From: Desulfonatronum sp. SC1
Lineage (GTDB): Bacteria > Desulfobacterota > Desulfovibrionia > Desulfovibrionales > Desulfonatronaceae
Assembly (NCBI RefSeq): GCF_003046795.1
Contig: NZ_PZKN01000024.1
Coordinates: 1 to 64,000 of the forward strand
Length of the DNA: 64,000 nucleotides
Direction of reading: 5' to 3'
Position numbers and translations under genes: made by a program. The notes under the pieces were generated by a model, which did no database searches, had not been told where the DNA came from, and saw nothing but the letters and a program-made list of their open reading frames with translations. Below, piece after piece: positions 46,472 through 56,392 of the stretch. The number at the start of each line of letters is the position of its first letter. The stretch's first letter is position 1.

Positions 46472-49400
46472 TCATCCTTCCAATTGATGGACGGCCACCC
46501 GCCCCTTCGGCAGGCTTTCTTGGGCGATGTCCACCAAGTGTCCGTGATGCGTGAAGAAGATCACCTGGGTGGACGCGGCGAGGTCTGAGAGGAGGTTGAG
46601 GGTGGCGGCGCAGCGCTGGTCGTCGAAGTTGACCAGGATGTCGTCGGCGATCAAGGGCAGGGGCGGATTGGTTTGCAGGTAGCGGGTCAGGGCGCCCAAA
46701 CGCAGGGCCAGAAAAAGCTGGTCCCGCGTGCCTTCGCTGAGTTGGATCATTTCCAGAAGTTGCTCTTCGCCGGAACCCGAAGCGCGGGCGGCCTTGACCA
46801 CCGGCTCTCCCTTTTCATCGTAGTCGGCCAGCAGACCGCTGAACGACCCCAGGGTCATGTTCCGGAAAAAACGGGCCGCGGCTTCCAGCACCGGCCCCTG
46901 GTTGGCCTCCCGGTAGCGTTCGATTTCCGTGGACAGCACCCGTGAGGCCAGACGCAGTCGGACGTACTCCTGAACATCGCCTTGAAGCCGGGCCTTTACG
47001 TAACACATCTGCTGATGCACGTCCGCGGCCTGAGAGGAGCCGTCCAGTCCGCGCAATTCCGCGCCGACCCGACCGATCTCGGCCAGACATGCATCCCGCC
47101 GGGCGCCGAGCTCCTCTTTGCGGGTTCGGATGCCTTCCAGTTCCGCGCTCAGTTCGTCGAACCCGTGCTCTCGGGCCGCTGTGATGAACTCGTCCAGCGG
47201 GTCGCCTCCGGCCAATTCCGACAACCGCTCCTCGATTTTTCGCTCCTCGTCGATCATCCGGGCCTTGGTTCGAGAGGCGCTTTCCCGGGCTTGCAGGTCT
47301 TGGGGCGAAGTAATGCCGGCCTCGGCGCAGAGCGCGTCGAGTTCTTGTTCGCTCTCCTGGATGGTCCTGGTGGTGTCGTGCAGTTCCTGCTCCAGGCGGC
47401 GTTCCTCGTCCCGCAAGGCCTTTTGACGGCGGGCCCGATCCTGCTCTTGTTCCAGCCGCGCATGCAACAGGCCGATGATTTCCAGGGCCGACGGCTGATC
47501 GTCATCGGGCGAAGCCGTGGCGAAACTCTCGTCGCCAGCGAGGAAAGACAAGGGCGAGAGGGGCGCGACATGGCGCAGGGCCTGGACCTGTTCCGCGAAC
47601 AGGCGGTGGTCGTCGCGGATATTTTGGATGCGTTGACGGATGTCCGCGAGCCGGATTTGGGCCTGGGCGATTTCCTCCAAGGTCAGGGTCAGGGCCGTCG
47701 CCGCTTCCGGATCAATCTCCTCCGGCAGTCCGGCGGCGCGAATTGTTTTCGCCCATTGCGCCGTCCACGCCTCCATGGCCAGGACCGCTTTTTCCCGGCG
47801 GCGGGCCGCCGTATCCAAGGAGCCGTTCAGCTCCTGGAGGCGATCCTCCATCTCAGCGCGGTCAGTGATCTGTTTTTGCAGGTCTTTCAGCATGTGTCGC
47901 GCCTTGGACAGGACGGCGGCGTAGTCCGTTTCGTCCGGAGTCGGATGGCCGAGGTGTTGGAGAGCGTGGACCAGTCTGGCGGTCACGGAGTGCATTTCCG
48001 CCTCCATGGCGGCATGGGCGGCCCGGCGTTCTCCAAGTTCCTCAAGCTGTCGGCGCAAACCGAGGACCTTGGCCGACCAGGCCTGCATCTCCCGTGGAGA
48101 GAGCGGGGCGATGTTCAGGGGACGCCACAGGTCGACCCATTGATCCTGAAGCTGCGCCAGGTTTTTCCGGAAATCTTCCAGGCGTTCGGCATTGGCGCGC
48201 AGTTCCTCGTCCAACCGGGTGGTCTCCCGGCGTAGTTCCATGGATTGAGCCACGCCGGAGGCGTTGGCGTACAGTTTGTCCGCCAGGTCGTCGGCCATGT
48301 CCATGGTGGTTTCAAAACCTTGGGCCAGCGAGGTCGCGGAGGGGATCTTGTCCAGGAAGGCGGCTTCCCTGTCCGGATCAACGACGCCCTGAAGCCAGGC
48401 GTTTTGGATCAGCTCCCAGCCAAAATCGCGCGTCGTCCTGGCCTGGGCCAGGGCCGCGGGGTCCGGCAGTTCTCCGTGCAGTTCCAGGCGCTCCAGCGCG
48501 GATGCTTTTTCCCGGCGGGTCTTTTCCCGGCGGGAGCGGTCCTGTTGAAAAGTTTCGATCCGTTCACGCAGGGATTGGAACTGGTCCGCGAAGCGCTCCA
48601 AGGTTTCCGGCATGGGCAGGGCCAAATGTTCCAGATCGGCCAAAGAGCCTTGCCACGGTCCCAGGGACTTCGCTTCCTGGTCCACGCGGCGGGCCAGCTT
48701 TTCGACCTCGGACCTGGCTTCGCGCAGACGTTTGGTCGGGTTGCCCACTTCCGCGGCCCGATCCAGGGCCGCTTCCAGGGTGAAAAGGTCGGGTCGGGGC
48801 GGCAGGTTTTCCAACCGCTGCCGCAGGTCGACCACCGCGGCCTGGGCGTCCTGCTCAATCCGGAACGTGGAGGCCATGTTCGCCCGCAAGGCCCCGTGCT
48901 CCCGGCCCAGAGCATCCATCCGAACCTTCAGTTGTTTGGAAATCGGGGCCGTCCGTTCCCCACTCGCCGCCTCCGGTCCCAGGGAGCGAATTTTTTCCTG
49001 GGTCTGGGCGTGCAGGACGGCATGGTCGGCTTCCAGTTGGCGGGCCTCTTTCAAGGCTTTGCGCAGGGCCGTGGTTTCGCCGTACAGTCGCCGTACGTCC
49101 CCGGCCGCGTCCAGAAGTTCCCGGTTGACGTTCCGTTCTCCCAAATCTCGTCGCGCTTGCTGGAGACGAAAGTCCAGGGCGTCCCCGTCATGGCGGGCCT
49201 TGGCCAGGGTTTGCTGGACCCGGGTTCGGCGCTCGGTGAAGTCCTCGGCCAGCAGAGGCACGTCCGCGATCTCTCCCAGACGGCGGATCAGGGCTTCACG
49301 GGGATCAATATGGCGCAGGGCCTCCCGGTATCGTTCCAGACGAGCTTTGGTCGTGTCCAGGCCAAAGAGTTCGGCTTGCAGTTCCCGCTGCTCGGCCTGG

Positions 49401-50047
49401 AGCTTTTTGAACTCGCTCTGGAGTTTTTTCCACTGGGCCGGACGGACGGAGAGTTCGCGGAGGCGCTTGGTCAACGTGGACAGTTCTCCGACCTGTTGAT
49501 GAATGGCCGAGGTCGGGGCGCGGGGCCGAAACAGCTTGTCGCGGCGAGCTTCCAGTTCGGCCAGGATTCCGCGCAGGTCGGCGATGCCCGAGGCCGCGGC
49601 GAACAGGGCCTGGCCCAGGTTGCCCTCGGCCCGCAGCAGACCTTCGGCGCCGTGACGCAGTTTGTCCTGATCCAGCCCGAACATCCGGTCGAACATGTCT
49701 TGGGAGACCCCGCCCAGGAGCCGGGTCAGCCGGGATTGATCCACCGCCTGCCCCGCGGCGTCCAGCAGGTCGTTCTTGCGGCGTTTGAAGCGTGTCAGGT
49801 CCAGAATTTCGCCGTTGTCCAGCCGCAGGGTCGCGCCCACGCACAGGTTTTTGTTCGGATGCAGATGCGCGTCCGGACTCTGATGCGGAAAACCGAACAG
49901 CAGGCAGGTGATGGCTCGCAGGATGGTGCTCTTGCCCGCCTCGTTGGGACCATGGACCAGGTGCAGTCGGTGCTCCGGCCCGCCGAAGCGCAGTTCCTTG
50001 TCAGTGAACCCGCCAAAAGCCTTCAGTTTCAAGGTTTCAATGCGCAT
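46472..50047 (-). CDS. YhaN-like AAA ATPase (SbcC/Rad50-type)
   Basis: A protein of about 1191 residues. The N-terminus has RIETLKLKAFGGFTDKELRF and Walker A HGPNEAGKSTIL (about 33-45). A very long coiled coil (about 190-1010) follows. The C-terminal half-ATPase has the signature LSEGTRDQLFLALRLG, Walker B PLIADDILVNFDD and FFTHH. This is the plan of the SbcC/Rad50 relatives called YhaN, which work with the YhaO nuclease. I use the ATG at 50047; one at 50056 is possible. It overlaps the nuclease gene stop by about 10 bases, so the two are an operon and a likely complex for DNA end processing. Confidence 0.9.
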   Translation of the reverse strand: MRIETLKLKAFGGFTDKELRFGGPEHRLHLVHGPNEAGKSTILRAITCLLFGFPHQSPDAHLHPNKNLCVGATLRLDNGEILDLTRFKRRKNDLLDAAGQAVDQSRLTRLLGGVSQDMFDRMFGLDQDKLRHGAEGLLRAEGNLGQALFAAASGIADLRGILAELEARRDKLFRPRAPTSAIHQQVGELSTLTKRLRELSVRPAQWKKLQSEFKKLQAEQRELQAELFGLDTTKARLERYREALRHIDPREALIRRLGEIADVPLLAEDFTERRTRVQQTLAKARHDGDALDFRLQQARRDLGERNVNRELLDAAGDVRRLYGETTALRKALKEARQLEADHAVLHAQTQEKIRSLGPEAASGERTAPISKQLKVRMDALGREHGALRANMASTFRIEQDAQAAVVDLRQRLENLPPRPDLFTLEAALDRAAEVGNPTKRLREARSEVEKLARRVDQEAKSLGPWQGSLADLEHLALPMPETLERFADQFQSLRERIETFQQDRSRREKTRREKASALERLELHGELPDPAALAQARTTRDFGWELIQNAWLQGVVDPDREAAFLDKIPSATSLAQGFETTMDMADDLADKLYANASGVAQSMELRRETTRLDEELRANAERLEDFRKNLAQLQDQWVDLWRPLNIAPLSPREMQAWSAKVLGLRRQLEELGERRAAHAAMEAEMHSVTARLVHALQHLGHPTPDETDYAAVLSKARHMLKDLQKQITDRAEMEDRLQELNGSLDTAARRREKAVLAMEAWTAQWAKTIRAAGLPEEIDPEAATALTLTLEEIAQAQIRLADIRQRIQNIRDDHRLFAEQVQALRHVAPLSPLSFLAGDESFATASPDDDQPSALEIIGLLHARLEQEQDRARRQKALRDEERRLEQELHDTTRTIQESEQELDALCAEAGITSPQDLQARESASRTKARMIDEERKIEERLSELAGGDPLDEFITAAREHGFDELSAELEGIRTRKEELGARRDACLAEIGRVGAELRGLDGSSQAADVHQQMCYVKARLQGDVQEYVRLRLASRVLSTEIERYREANQGPVLEAAARFFRNMTLGSFSGLLADYDEKGEPVVKAARASGSGEEQLLEMIQLSEGTRDQLFLALRLGALTRYLQTNPPLPLIADDILVNFDDQRCAATLNLLSDLAASTQVIFFTHHGHLVDIAQESLPKGRVAVHQLEG

Positions 50048-51323
50048 GGGGAACATCCGGTCGGGATGGGGAGGCGGAAATCGTCGTGAGCATGGGCAGG
50101 AGCAGATCCCGGGCATCCCGGATCAGGGCCGCGCGGATCCGAGGGTCGTCCAGATCTGGCGCCTCCACGTCCGTGGTGACGAGTTTGGCCGTCAGATCGC
50201 GCAGATCGGCTTTGAAGTCGTCCAGCCCGGCGGGGTCCTCTTCCAGGTCTTTCAGGGCTTGAAGCAGGGCGGCTTGAGGGGTGTCGCCCTCGGCGATGTC
50301 CTCGATGTTCACGTCCGGAGTCGTGTCCAAAATCACCTTTTCAACCCAGACTCCGCGGCGGGAAACGTCGGTGGCGGTCAGTCGGATCTGGGCGACGAGT
50401 CGGTCCGGGTCGCGTACGGCCTGGGCGTGCAGCGGGGTTTGGCCATAAAGGCGCAACCGGACGGCGGTCATGCGGTCGTCCTGTCGGGCCGCGAGCGCGT
50501 CGCGCAGCCCGCTGGTCACGGCCAGGCGGAGGTCGTCCAGATCGCGGGCCCCGGTCAGGTCCAAGTCCAGAAGCATCCAGCGCAGCACGTCCAGGATCAC
50601 TCGTTCGGTCTGGACCGTGCCGTCCGGATGGACGTCCACCCGGACGCAGCCCTTGGCTCCGGCTTCCCGAATGTGCCGACCCTGGATGCAGCCGCTGTAG
50701 ACCACATGCGGATCGCGGTGGACGATCTCGTGGTCGTGGACGTGGCCCAGGGCCCAATACTGGTAGCCCTTGGCCGTCAGGTCGTTCAGTGAGCAGGGGG
50801 CGTACCTGGCGTGACCGGCTCGTCCGGTCATGGCCGTGTGCAAGAGCCCGATATTGAACAGGTCGGGCAAGGGGGCGGGGTAGGTCGCGGCGAGGTTGTC
50901 CAGGATTTCCCGTCCGGCGTAGGAGCGGCCGTGCACGGCCACGGGCAGGTCCGGAGAACGCCAGGTGTCGGCTTTGGTCGAGGACAGAACGTGGACGTTT
51001 TCGGGCAGGCGCAAGGAGGCCGTCATGGGGTTGTCCGCGTCGTGATTGCCCCGGATCATGATCACCTGAATGCCGTGCCCTCCCAGCCGGGACATCTGCT
51101 CGGCGAAATGGAGCAGGGTCTGGTAGTCCGGGCAATCGGCGTCGTACACGTCTCCGGCCAGGACGACCAAAGGAACGGCGTTGTCCACGGCGTAGTCCAC
51201 CAGATTGGCAAGGGCCTGACGGGTCGCTCCCCGGATTTCGTCCACGGGCGCGCCTTCATACCTGGACAACCCATGCAATGGGCTGTCCAGATGGATGTCG
51301 GCAACGTGGAGGAAGGAAAACAT
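50037..51323 (-). CDS. YhaO-like DNA repair exonuclease (SbcD/Mre11 family metallophosphoesterase)
   Basis: A 428-residue protein with all phosphodiesterase motifs of the Mre11/SbcD fold: FLHVADIHLDSPLHGL (D-x-H), VLAGDVYDAD, IRGNHDADNP, a later His in NIGLLHTAMTG, and ALGHVHDHE. The C-terminal part (about 300-428) is likely the region that binds the ATPase partner. It cuts DNA ends together with the YhaN-like protein encoded directly downstream. It lies 53 bases after rnfE on the same strand, so read-through from the rnf genes is possible but a functional link is not implied. Confidence 0.9.
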   Translation of the reverse strand: MFSFLHVADIHLDSPLHGLSRYEGAPVDEIRGATRQALANLVDYAVDNAVPLVVLAGDVYDADCPDYQTLLHFAEQMSRLGGHGIQVIMIRGNHDADNPMTASLRLPENVHVLSSTKADTWRSPDLPVAVHGRSYAGREILDNLAATYPAPLPDLFNIGLLHTAMTGRAGHARYAPCSLNDLTAKGYQYWALGHVHDHEIVHRDPHVVYSGCIQGRHIREAGAKGCVRVDVHPDGTVQTERVILDVLRWMLLDLDLTGARDLDDLRLAVTSGLRDALAARQDDRMTAVRLRLYGQTPLHAQAVRDPDRLVAQIRLTATDVSRRGVWVEKVILDTTPDVNIEDIAEGDTPQAALLQALKDLEEDPAGLDDFKADLRDLTAKLVTTDVEAPDLDDPRIRAALIRDARDLLLPMLTTISASPSRPDVPHAH

Positions 51324-51376
51324 GATGGATGGTTATGGGAAAGCAGCTCGGACAGCGTCTCTGGAGCGGAAAAAAG

Positions 51377-51988
51377 TTACCCTTTGACGCTGGGATCCGT
51401 CTTGGCTCTGGCCCACCAGGTGAGCAGGCCCAGGGTGAAGAAAGCGCCGGGAGGCATGATCATGATGGTCCAGGAGTGCCACCAGAAATCCCTGGCCGGG
51501 AGGGGGAAGCCGAGGATGGTTCCGAAGCCCAGGGGTTCACGGATCAGGGCGATGGCGATGAGCACGAAGGAGTAGCCCAGGCCGGTGGCCAGGCCGTCCA
51601 GGAGCGAAGGCCAGGGGCGGTTCTGGCTGGCAAAGGCCTCGGCCCGGCCCATGATGATGCAGTTGGTGATGATCAGACCCACGTAGGGGCCGATGAAGCG
51701 ATGAATGTCCGGGGCTCCGGCCCGGATCATGATGTCCACCATCATCACGAAGCTGGCGATGATCAGCACCTGGACCATCATCCGGATGCGCTTGGGAATG
51801 TAGTTACGCAGGATGGAGACGGTCAGGTTGGACATGGCCGTGGTGAAGATCACCCCGGCGCACATCAGCAGGGTGTTGGTCAGCAGGTTGGTCACGGCCA
51901 GGGCCGAGCAGATGCCCAGGACTTGGCGATAGACCGGATTTTCCGACCAGATGCCTTTCTCGAAAATGGTTTTGGATGTCTCGGCCAT
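51377..51988 (-). CDS. rnfE: Rnf/Nqr complex subunit RnfE (NqrD family)
   Basis: A 203-residue membrane protein of the RnfE/NqrD family with about six helices. Recognisable blocks are NPVYRQVLGICSALAVTNLL, PKRIRMMVQVLIIASFVMMV and YVGLIITNCIIMGRAEAFAS, the last with the conserved Cys that holds the membrane iron-sulfur cluster with RnfA. In the ferredoxin:NAD oxidoreductase it forms part of the ion-pumping core. It starts 3 bases after the rnfG stop. The homologous rnfA, normally next, is missing here: the following gene is a DNA nuclease. Confidence 0.92.
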   Translation of the reverse strand: MAETSKTIFEKGIWSENPVYRQVLGICSALAVTNLLTNTLLMCAGVIFTTAMSNLTVSILRNYIPKRIRMMVQVLIIASFVMMVDIMIRAGAPDIHRFIGPYVGLIITNCIIMGRAEAFASQNRPWPSLLDGLATGLGYSFVLIAIALIREPLGFGTILGFPLPARDFWWHSWTIMIMPPGAFFTLGLLTWWARAKTDPSVKG

Positions 51989-51991
51989 GGC

Positions 51992-52663
51992 TTAGCCCTC
52001 GGAGTCGTCGGCGTGCAAGGCGTCCTGCGAGGCTTCCAGGTAGGCCTCTCGAAAACGGTGCAATTCGTTGTTCAGCATGTCCATCAGCGCCTGGGAAGTT
52101 CCCGTGGCCCCGGTGATGGCGTCGACACGGTTTGCGGCGTTGGGGTCCAGGGCCTGGCCGATGATCACCCGCCGGTCCCGAGGGCGGTCCCATGCGATGC
52201 TCAAGCCCTGAAACTGATCCAAAAACCAGTCCTCCTCGATCCGTCCTCCCAGTCCAGGCGTTTCCGCGTGCTGGAGAAAACGGATGTTGCGCACGGTGGT
52301 CAGATCCGGGCTGAGCACGATAATGCCGCGAATCAGATCCCAGACCCCCTGACCCTGGAAGATGAAGCCCACGTCCGCTTGGTCCTCGGCGTCCGTTATC
52401 CGCTCGAAGACCGTCCAGGTGCGCTGATCCGCGGGCAAGGTCTTTTCCCGAATATGTTCCCGGACAGCCGCTGCATAGGCTTCCGCGTCCCGTCCCTCGA
52501 CGTTCAGGTCAAAGGCCTGGACGATGGTCCGGTTGCGGTGGAGCTGTTCGTTGCGGGCCAGCATGTCCTTGGTGCCGTGATGAATTAGGGACACTCCCGT
52601 GCCGAAAAAGACGCTGATGGCCAGCATGAACCCGAGAACATAGGGCAGGGAGTCTTTTTTCAT
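51992..52663 (-). CDS. rnfG: Rnf complex FMN-binding subunit RnfG
   Basis: A 223-residue protein with one N-terminal membrane helix (YVLGFMLAISVFFGTGVSLI) and a periplasmic FMN-binding domain. The covalent FMN attachment motif (S/T-G-A-T) is in VDAITGATGTSQALMDML near residue 185, where the flavin is added to the Thr by ApbE. Other family parts are VGFIFQGQGVWDLIRGIIVL and HAETPGLGGRI. The ATG at 52663 overlaps the rnfD stop by ATGA and is preceded by AGGAGG. It passes electrons at the outer face of the membrane. No apbE gene is in the window. Confidence 0.92.
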   Translation of the reverse strand: MKKDSLPYVLGFMLAISVFFGTGVSLIHHGTKDMLARNEQLHRNRTIVQAFDLNVEGRDAEAYAAAVREHIREKTLPADQRTWTVFERITDAEDQADVGFIFQGQGVWDLIRGIIVLSPDLTTVRNIRFLQHAETPGLGGRIEEDWFLDQFQGLSIAWDRPRDRRVIIGQALDPNAANRVDAITGATGTSQALMDMLNNELHRFREAYLEASQDALHADDSEG

Positions 52664-53727
52664 GCCTTTCCCCCTCCTGGCGCGACTTTCGGCTTGGGTG
52701 CGGAAGTCGAGAAGCGCTTGATCCACAGATCCAGCGACGGCGCGATCATGTTCCCCAAAAGGATGGAAAAGGCCACGGCCCCGTAAAATATGCCGTAGGA
52801 GCGGAAAAAGACGATCATCATCCCGATGAACAGGCCGTAGATCCACTGCGACTTGGGCAGCTTCGGGGCGCTGACCGGCTCGGTGACCATGAACACGGCG
52901 GCGTAGAGCAGTGCCCCGGAGAACAGCGTGAAATGCAGGGGAGGTACGTCCTCCACGCCCAGACCGTAGCGGAGGAAAAGGCACAACGCGCTCGCGCCAA
53001 GGATCGGCGGAAGCATCAATCGCCACTGGGCCGTCCTGGTGTACAGCAGATAGGCCGCGCCGAGCAAAATGGCCGCGGCGCTGGCCTCGCCCATGGAGCC
53101 GGCCCCCAGGAGCAGGGTCTGCTCCCCGGCCTCGAAGAATCCGCCGATGGTGCCGGTGAACAGATCCAGGAAACCGACCTCGTAATCAAAGCTCTTGCTC
53201 GCGACCATGGGCGTGGCCGAGGTCATGGCGTCCACGACGTCTTGTCCGCTTTGGCGCAGATACTCCGGCAACTCACCCGCCGCGGCCATGCTCCAGTGAA
53301 CGAATCCACCGGGAAAATCCCGAAATACGGGAACGAACTGGTTGGTCATCTGCAGGGGGAAGCTCAGCCAGACAAAGGCCCGGCCGACAATGGCCGGATT
53401 GAAGACGTTCTTGCCGAAACCGCCGAACAACTCCTTGCCGAACAGGATGCCCACGACAATGCCCACGGCCGTGATCCAGAACGGGATGCTCGGCGGCAGG
53501 GACAGGGCGTACAGCGCCCCGGTGACGAAACAGGCCTGGGTGACCTTGCCGCCCCGGCGCGAGGCCATGAACCACTCAGTGAGAAAGGCGAAAAGCATGG
53601 ACACGGCCAACACGGCCAGCACGCGCAGACCGAACAAATAGGTCGCGGTCACGATCACGGGCAAGAGCGCGTATAGCACTTTGACCATGATTTTTTGTTT
53701 TTGGATTTCAGGGATTTTGAGGGGCAT
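52660..53727 (-). CDS. rnfD: Rnf complex membrane subunit RnfD
   Basis: A 355-residue membrane protein of the RnfD/NqrB family with about ten helices. It has KELFGGFGKNVFNPAIVGRA, a conserved loop, and VDAMTSATPM around residue 170, which fits the covalent FMN site (the family SGAT motif appears here as TSAT). The later MVTEPVSAPKLPKSQWIYGL is also conserved. An internal ATG at 53688 is an alternative start. It is the first gene of a D-G-E set with tight ATGA spacing. rnfC, normally upstream, is absent: the upstream gene encodes a DUF554 protein. Confidence 0.92.
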   Translation of the reverse strand: MPLKIPEIQKQKIMVKVLYALLPVIVTATYLFGLRVLAVLAVSMLFAFLTEWFMASRRGGKVTQACFVTGALYALSLPPSIPFWITAVGIVVGILFGKELFGGFGKNVFNPAIVGRAFVWLSFPLQMTNQFVPVFRDFPGGFVHWSMAAAGELPEYLRQSGQDVVDAMTSATPMVASKSFDYEVGFLDLFTGTIGGFFEAGEQTLLLGAGSMGEASAAAILLGAAYLLYTRTAQWRLMLPPILGASALCLFLRYGLGVEDVPPLHFTLFSGALLYAAVFMVTEPVSAPKLPKSQWIYGLFIGMMIVFFRSYGIFYGAVAFSILLGNMIAPSLDLWIKRFSTSAPKPKVAPGGGKA

Positions 53728-53825
53728 TGGAGCAGCGGTTGGGGATCAGGGAAGGGGTCCGGGGCGGAAGGAAACTTCGGAGTGGCCCGGCATCACGTGT
53801 TGCTTCCCATTGAGAGATTTGCCTA

Positions 53826-54515
53826 TCAAATCCACCCGGAAAAGAAAACCGTGAACAGCACGGCGAAGACCAGGGAGGGCAGCATGTTGGTGACGTTGAT
53901 GGTCTTCAGTTCCAGCAGGTTGATGCCGATGCCCATGATCAGCAGGCCGCCGGTGGAGGTGAGTTGGGCGATGATCGGTTCGGTGAACAGACCTTGGGCC
54001 TGCCCGGCCAGGAGGGTGATGCCGCCCTGGTAGAGCAGGATGGACAGAAAGGAGAAGAGGACGCCGATGCCGTAGGTGGAGGCCAGGGGGATGCAGATGA
54101 AGCCGTCCAGGATGGACTTGGTCAGCAGGATGGTCCGGTCGCCGCGGATGCCTTCGTCGATGGAGCCGAGGATGGCCATGGACCCGATGCAGAAGAGCAG
54201 GGATGCGGTGACGAAGCCGTCCGTGAACCGGGCGTCCTTGGAGCCGAGGCGGTGTTTCAGGGCGTTGCCCGCCGCGGTCAGGCGGTCGTCCAGACGGACG
54301 AGCTGGCCGCAGAGCGCGCCGCAGAGCATGGAAAAGACCAGGATCAGGATATTGGTGAAGCTCAGGGCCATGTGCAGGCCGATGACCAGCACGCAGAGAC
54401 CGATGGAATGGTAGACCAGGGTCCGGTAGCGGTCCGAAAACCGTCCGCCGAGCATCAGGCCGAGCAGGCTGCCAAGGATGATGGCCCCGGCGTTGATCAG
54501 GGTTCCGATGGGCAT
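53826..54515 (-). CDS. DUF554 membrane protein (YdfK-like)
   Basis: A 229-residue integral membrane protein with about seven helices. The start PIGTLINAGAIILGSLLGLM and the blocks LCIGSMAILGSIDEGIRGD, KSILDGFICIPLASTYGIGV and TSTGGLLIMGIGINLLELK are typical of DUF554. The function of the family is unknown; it is a putative transporter. It points the same way as rnfD, with a 98-base gap without clear signals, so an operon link is not certain. Confidence 0.9.
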   Translation of the reverse strand: MPIGTLINAGAIILGSLLGLMLGGRFSDRYRTLVYHSIGLCVLVIGLHMALSFTNILILVFSMLCGALCGQLVRLDDRLTAAGNALKHRLGSKDARFTDGFVTASLLFCIGSMAILGSIDEGIRGDRTILLTKSILDGFICIPLASTYGIGVLFSFLSILLYQGGITLLAGQAQGLFTEPIIAQLTSTGGLLIMGIGINLLELKTINVTNMLPSLVFAVLFTVFFSGWI

Positions 54516-54596
54516 GGTCGCGCCATCTACCGCGAAGGGCCGCGGAAAACAATCGGTAAAAGCGTCCTGGTCATGTGAGACCGGTCAGGAATCGAG

Positions 54597-55181
54597 CTAC
54601 TCGTCGCCGGTTTGATCGACGTGCTGCCCGATGGAGAAGGCCGGTCCCAGATATTCGCCGAGCCCGTGGTAGGTGCGGATTACGGGGCCAAAGGCGACCG
54701 GACGGAGCTTGTCCAGGTCCGGAAGGCCGTCCGGGCCGAGCACGGCTTGGTCAGCCTTGATGTCCAGAATTTCACCGATGAACATGGTGTGCAGTCCCAG
54801 CTCCACGGTCTGAACCAGTCGGCACTCCGCGGCCAGGGCGAATTCCTGGATGTAGGGCGCGTCCACCAGGGTGCTCTTGACCGGGGTCAGGCCGGTGGTG
54901 GCGAACTTGTCCGTGGTTTTTCCCGAGGCGATACCGCAGTAGTCGGCGAGCATGATGTCCTGTTCCGTGGAGACGTTGACCGTAAAGGCCTTGCGGGCGG
55001 TGATGCAGCCGTAGGTATAGGTGGCCTTGCGCAGCGAGATGGTCAGGCAAGGCGGCTTGGAGCAGCAGATGCCTCCCCAGGCGATGGTCATGATGTTCGG
55101 TTTATCCTGCTGATCATAGGACCCGACGACCCATACCGGAGTCGGGAAAACCAAGGGCTTTGCTCCAAGGGACTGTTTCAT
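54597..55181 (-). CDS. Flavin reductase-like FMN-binding protein
   Basis: A 194-residue protein of the flavin reductase/flavoredoxin split-barrel family. Visible are [57 protein letters not shown] and [19 protein letters not shown]. Flavoredoxin of Desulfovibrio has this fold and a role in thiosulfate or electron transfer; the match here is at family level. I chose the ATG at 55181 because GGAGG lies about 6 bases upstream and the protein then has the usual length. Single gene, 81 bases upstream of the DUF554 start on the same strand. Confidence 0.88.
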   Translation of the reverse strand: MKQSLGAKPLVFPTPVWVVGSYDQQDKPNIMTIAWGGICCSKPPCLTISLRKATYTYGCITARKAFTVNVSTEQDIMLADYCGIASGKTTDKFATTGLTPVKSTLVDAPYIQEFALAAECRLVQTVELGLHTMFIGEILDIKADQAVLGPDGLPDLDKLRPVAFGPVIRTYHGLGEYLGPAFSIGQHVDQTGDE

Positions 55182-55434
55182 GACGACCTCCAGGAAACGA
55201 ATGTTTGCGAACGTTTCAGATAGCATGCTTCCAAGAGCATGGTTACGCGTGTGATCGACTTGATTAACGCATTCCGGCTGATCTGGAAAGTGTGCGAGGA
55301 TTGACCCCTCGTGCGTATTTATGGGAACATCCCGCTTTTGCTTCACCAAGGGTCTTTTTGGAAGGGACAAGCGGACTGTTTCGCCCGCCCCAATCATGTA
55401 GGCCGGTTGAACGTTCTCAACACAAGGTTGGATC

Positions 55435-56325
55435 ATGGAAAAACACTTGCTTCTGGCTGTCGGTGACGACCAGAGTGCCTTGCAGGCCGTTCGATTCGTG
55501 AACTTCTTCTTTGACCAAAAACATGCCATTCGATTGACCTTGCTGTATGTGGCGCCTCAGCCTCCGGCGGTGTATCTCGACGATAGCGACGTCTATCATC
55601 GCAAAAAGTGGACCGAGAATTGGAAGCGGGGACAGGAGCATCGGGCCCAGGAGTTGCTTGCTCAGGGCAAGACCGCGTTGGTGGATTCCGGCTTTTCCGC
55701 CGAAGGTGTCTCGACGAAATTTATTTTCAGCCAGTACGGCTCGGCCATGGACTTGATCCAGGAATGCGGCAAGGGCGGCTTCGACGCTCTGGTGCTGGGC
55801 CGTCGCGGACTATCCCGGTTCGAGGAATTGTTCGTGGACAGCGTGACGAAGCGGATCATGAACGAGGAGCTGTCCTTTCCAATCTGGGTCTGTCAGCGGC
55901 CGGAACGCGGTCGGAAGAACGTGCTCGTGGCCGTGGACGGCTCCGAACCCTGCGTCCAGATCGCCGACCACGTCGGCTTCATCGTGGCCGATCAACCAGA
56001 GAAGAACGTCGTCCTCGTCCACATCCATACCGGTCAAGCCTCGGAGTCCGAATTCCAGGGATTTTTTGACCACGCTCTCGCTTCGCTGGTGGAGAACGGA
56101 GTTTCAAAAGAGAGAATCCAAACCAAGGTCCTTTCTTCGACAAGCCCCGCAGCTGCCTTGCAGCAGGAGGCGGATTCCGGGCGATACGCGGTTGTCGCCG
56201 TGGGCCGCACGGGCGCTTCGGGGCCGGGTTTTTTTTCCATGGGCTCGGTCAGCAGGACGCTTCTGGCCAAGCTTGAAGGGACCGCCTTGTGGGTCAGTCC
56301 CTCGGTTTGTCGACTTAAAAGCTGA
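55435..56325 (+). CDS. Tandem universal stress protein (two UspA domains)
   Basis: A 296-residue cytoplasmic protein with two Usp domains. The first (about 1-155) has [20 protein letters not shown] and [20 protein letters not shown]. The second (about 160-290) has [20 protein letters not shown] and [20 protein letters not shown] followed by VSRTLL. Both carry the G-x2-G-x9-G(S/T)-like ATP-binding signature in part; the second is closer to the consensus. It lies 67 bases before the P-type ATPase gene on the same strand, suggesting a shared stress-related unit. Confidence 0.9.
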   Translation: MEKHLLLAVGDDQSALQAVRFVNFFFDQKHAIRLTLLYVAPQPPAVYLDDSDVYHRKKWTENWKRGQEHRAQELLAQGKTALVDSGFSAEGVSTKFIFSQYGSAMDLIQECGKGGFDALVLGRRGLSRFEELFVDSVTKRIMNEELSFPIWVCQRPERGRKNVLVAVDGSEPCVQIADHVGFIVADQPEKNVVLVHIHTGQASESEFQGFFDHALASLVENGVSKERIQTKVLSSTSPAAALQQEADSGRYAVVAVGRTGASGPGFFSMGSVSRTLLAKLEGTALWVSPSVCRLKS

Positions 56326-56392
56326 GTGTTTTGGAAGATGTCGATTTTGTTGAGAAATCACGGTAATCCGTAAATTATTGCACTAGACTTCC

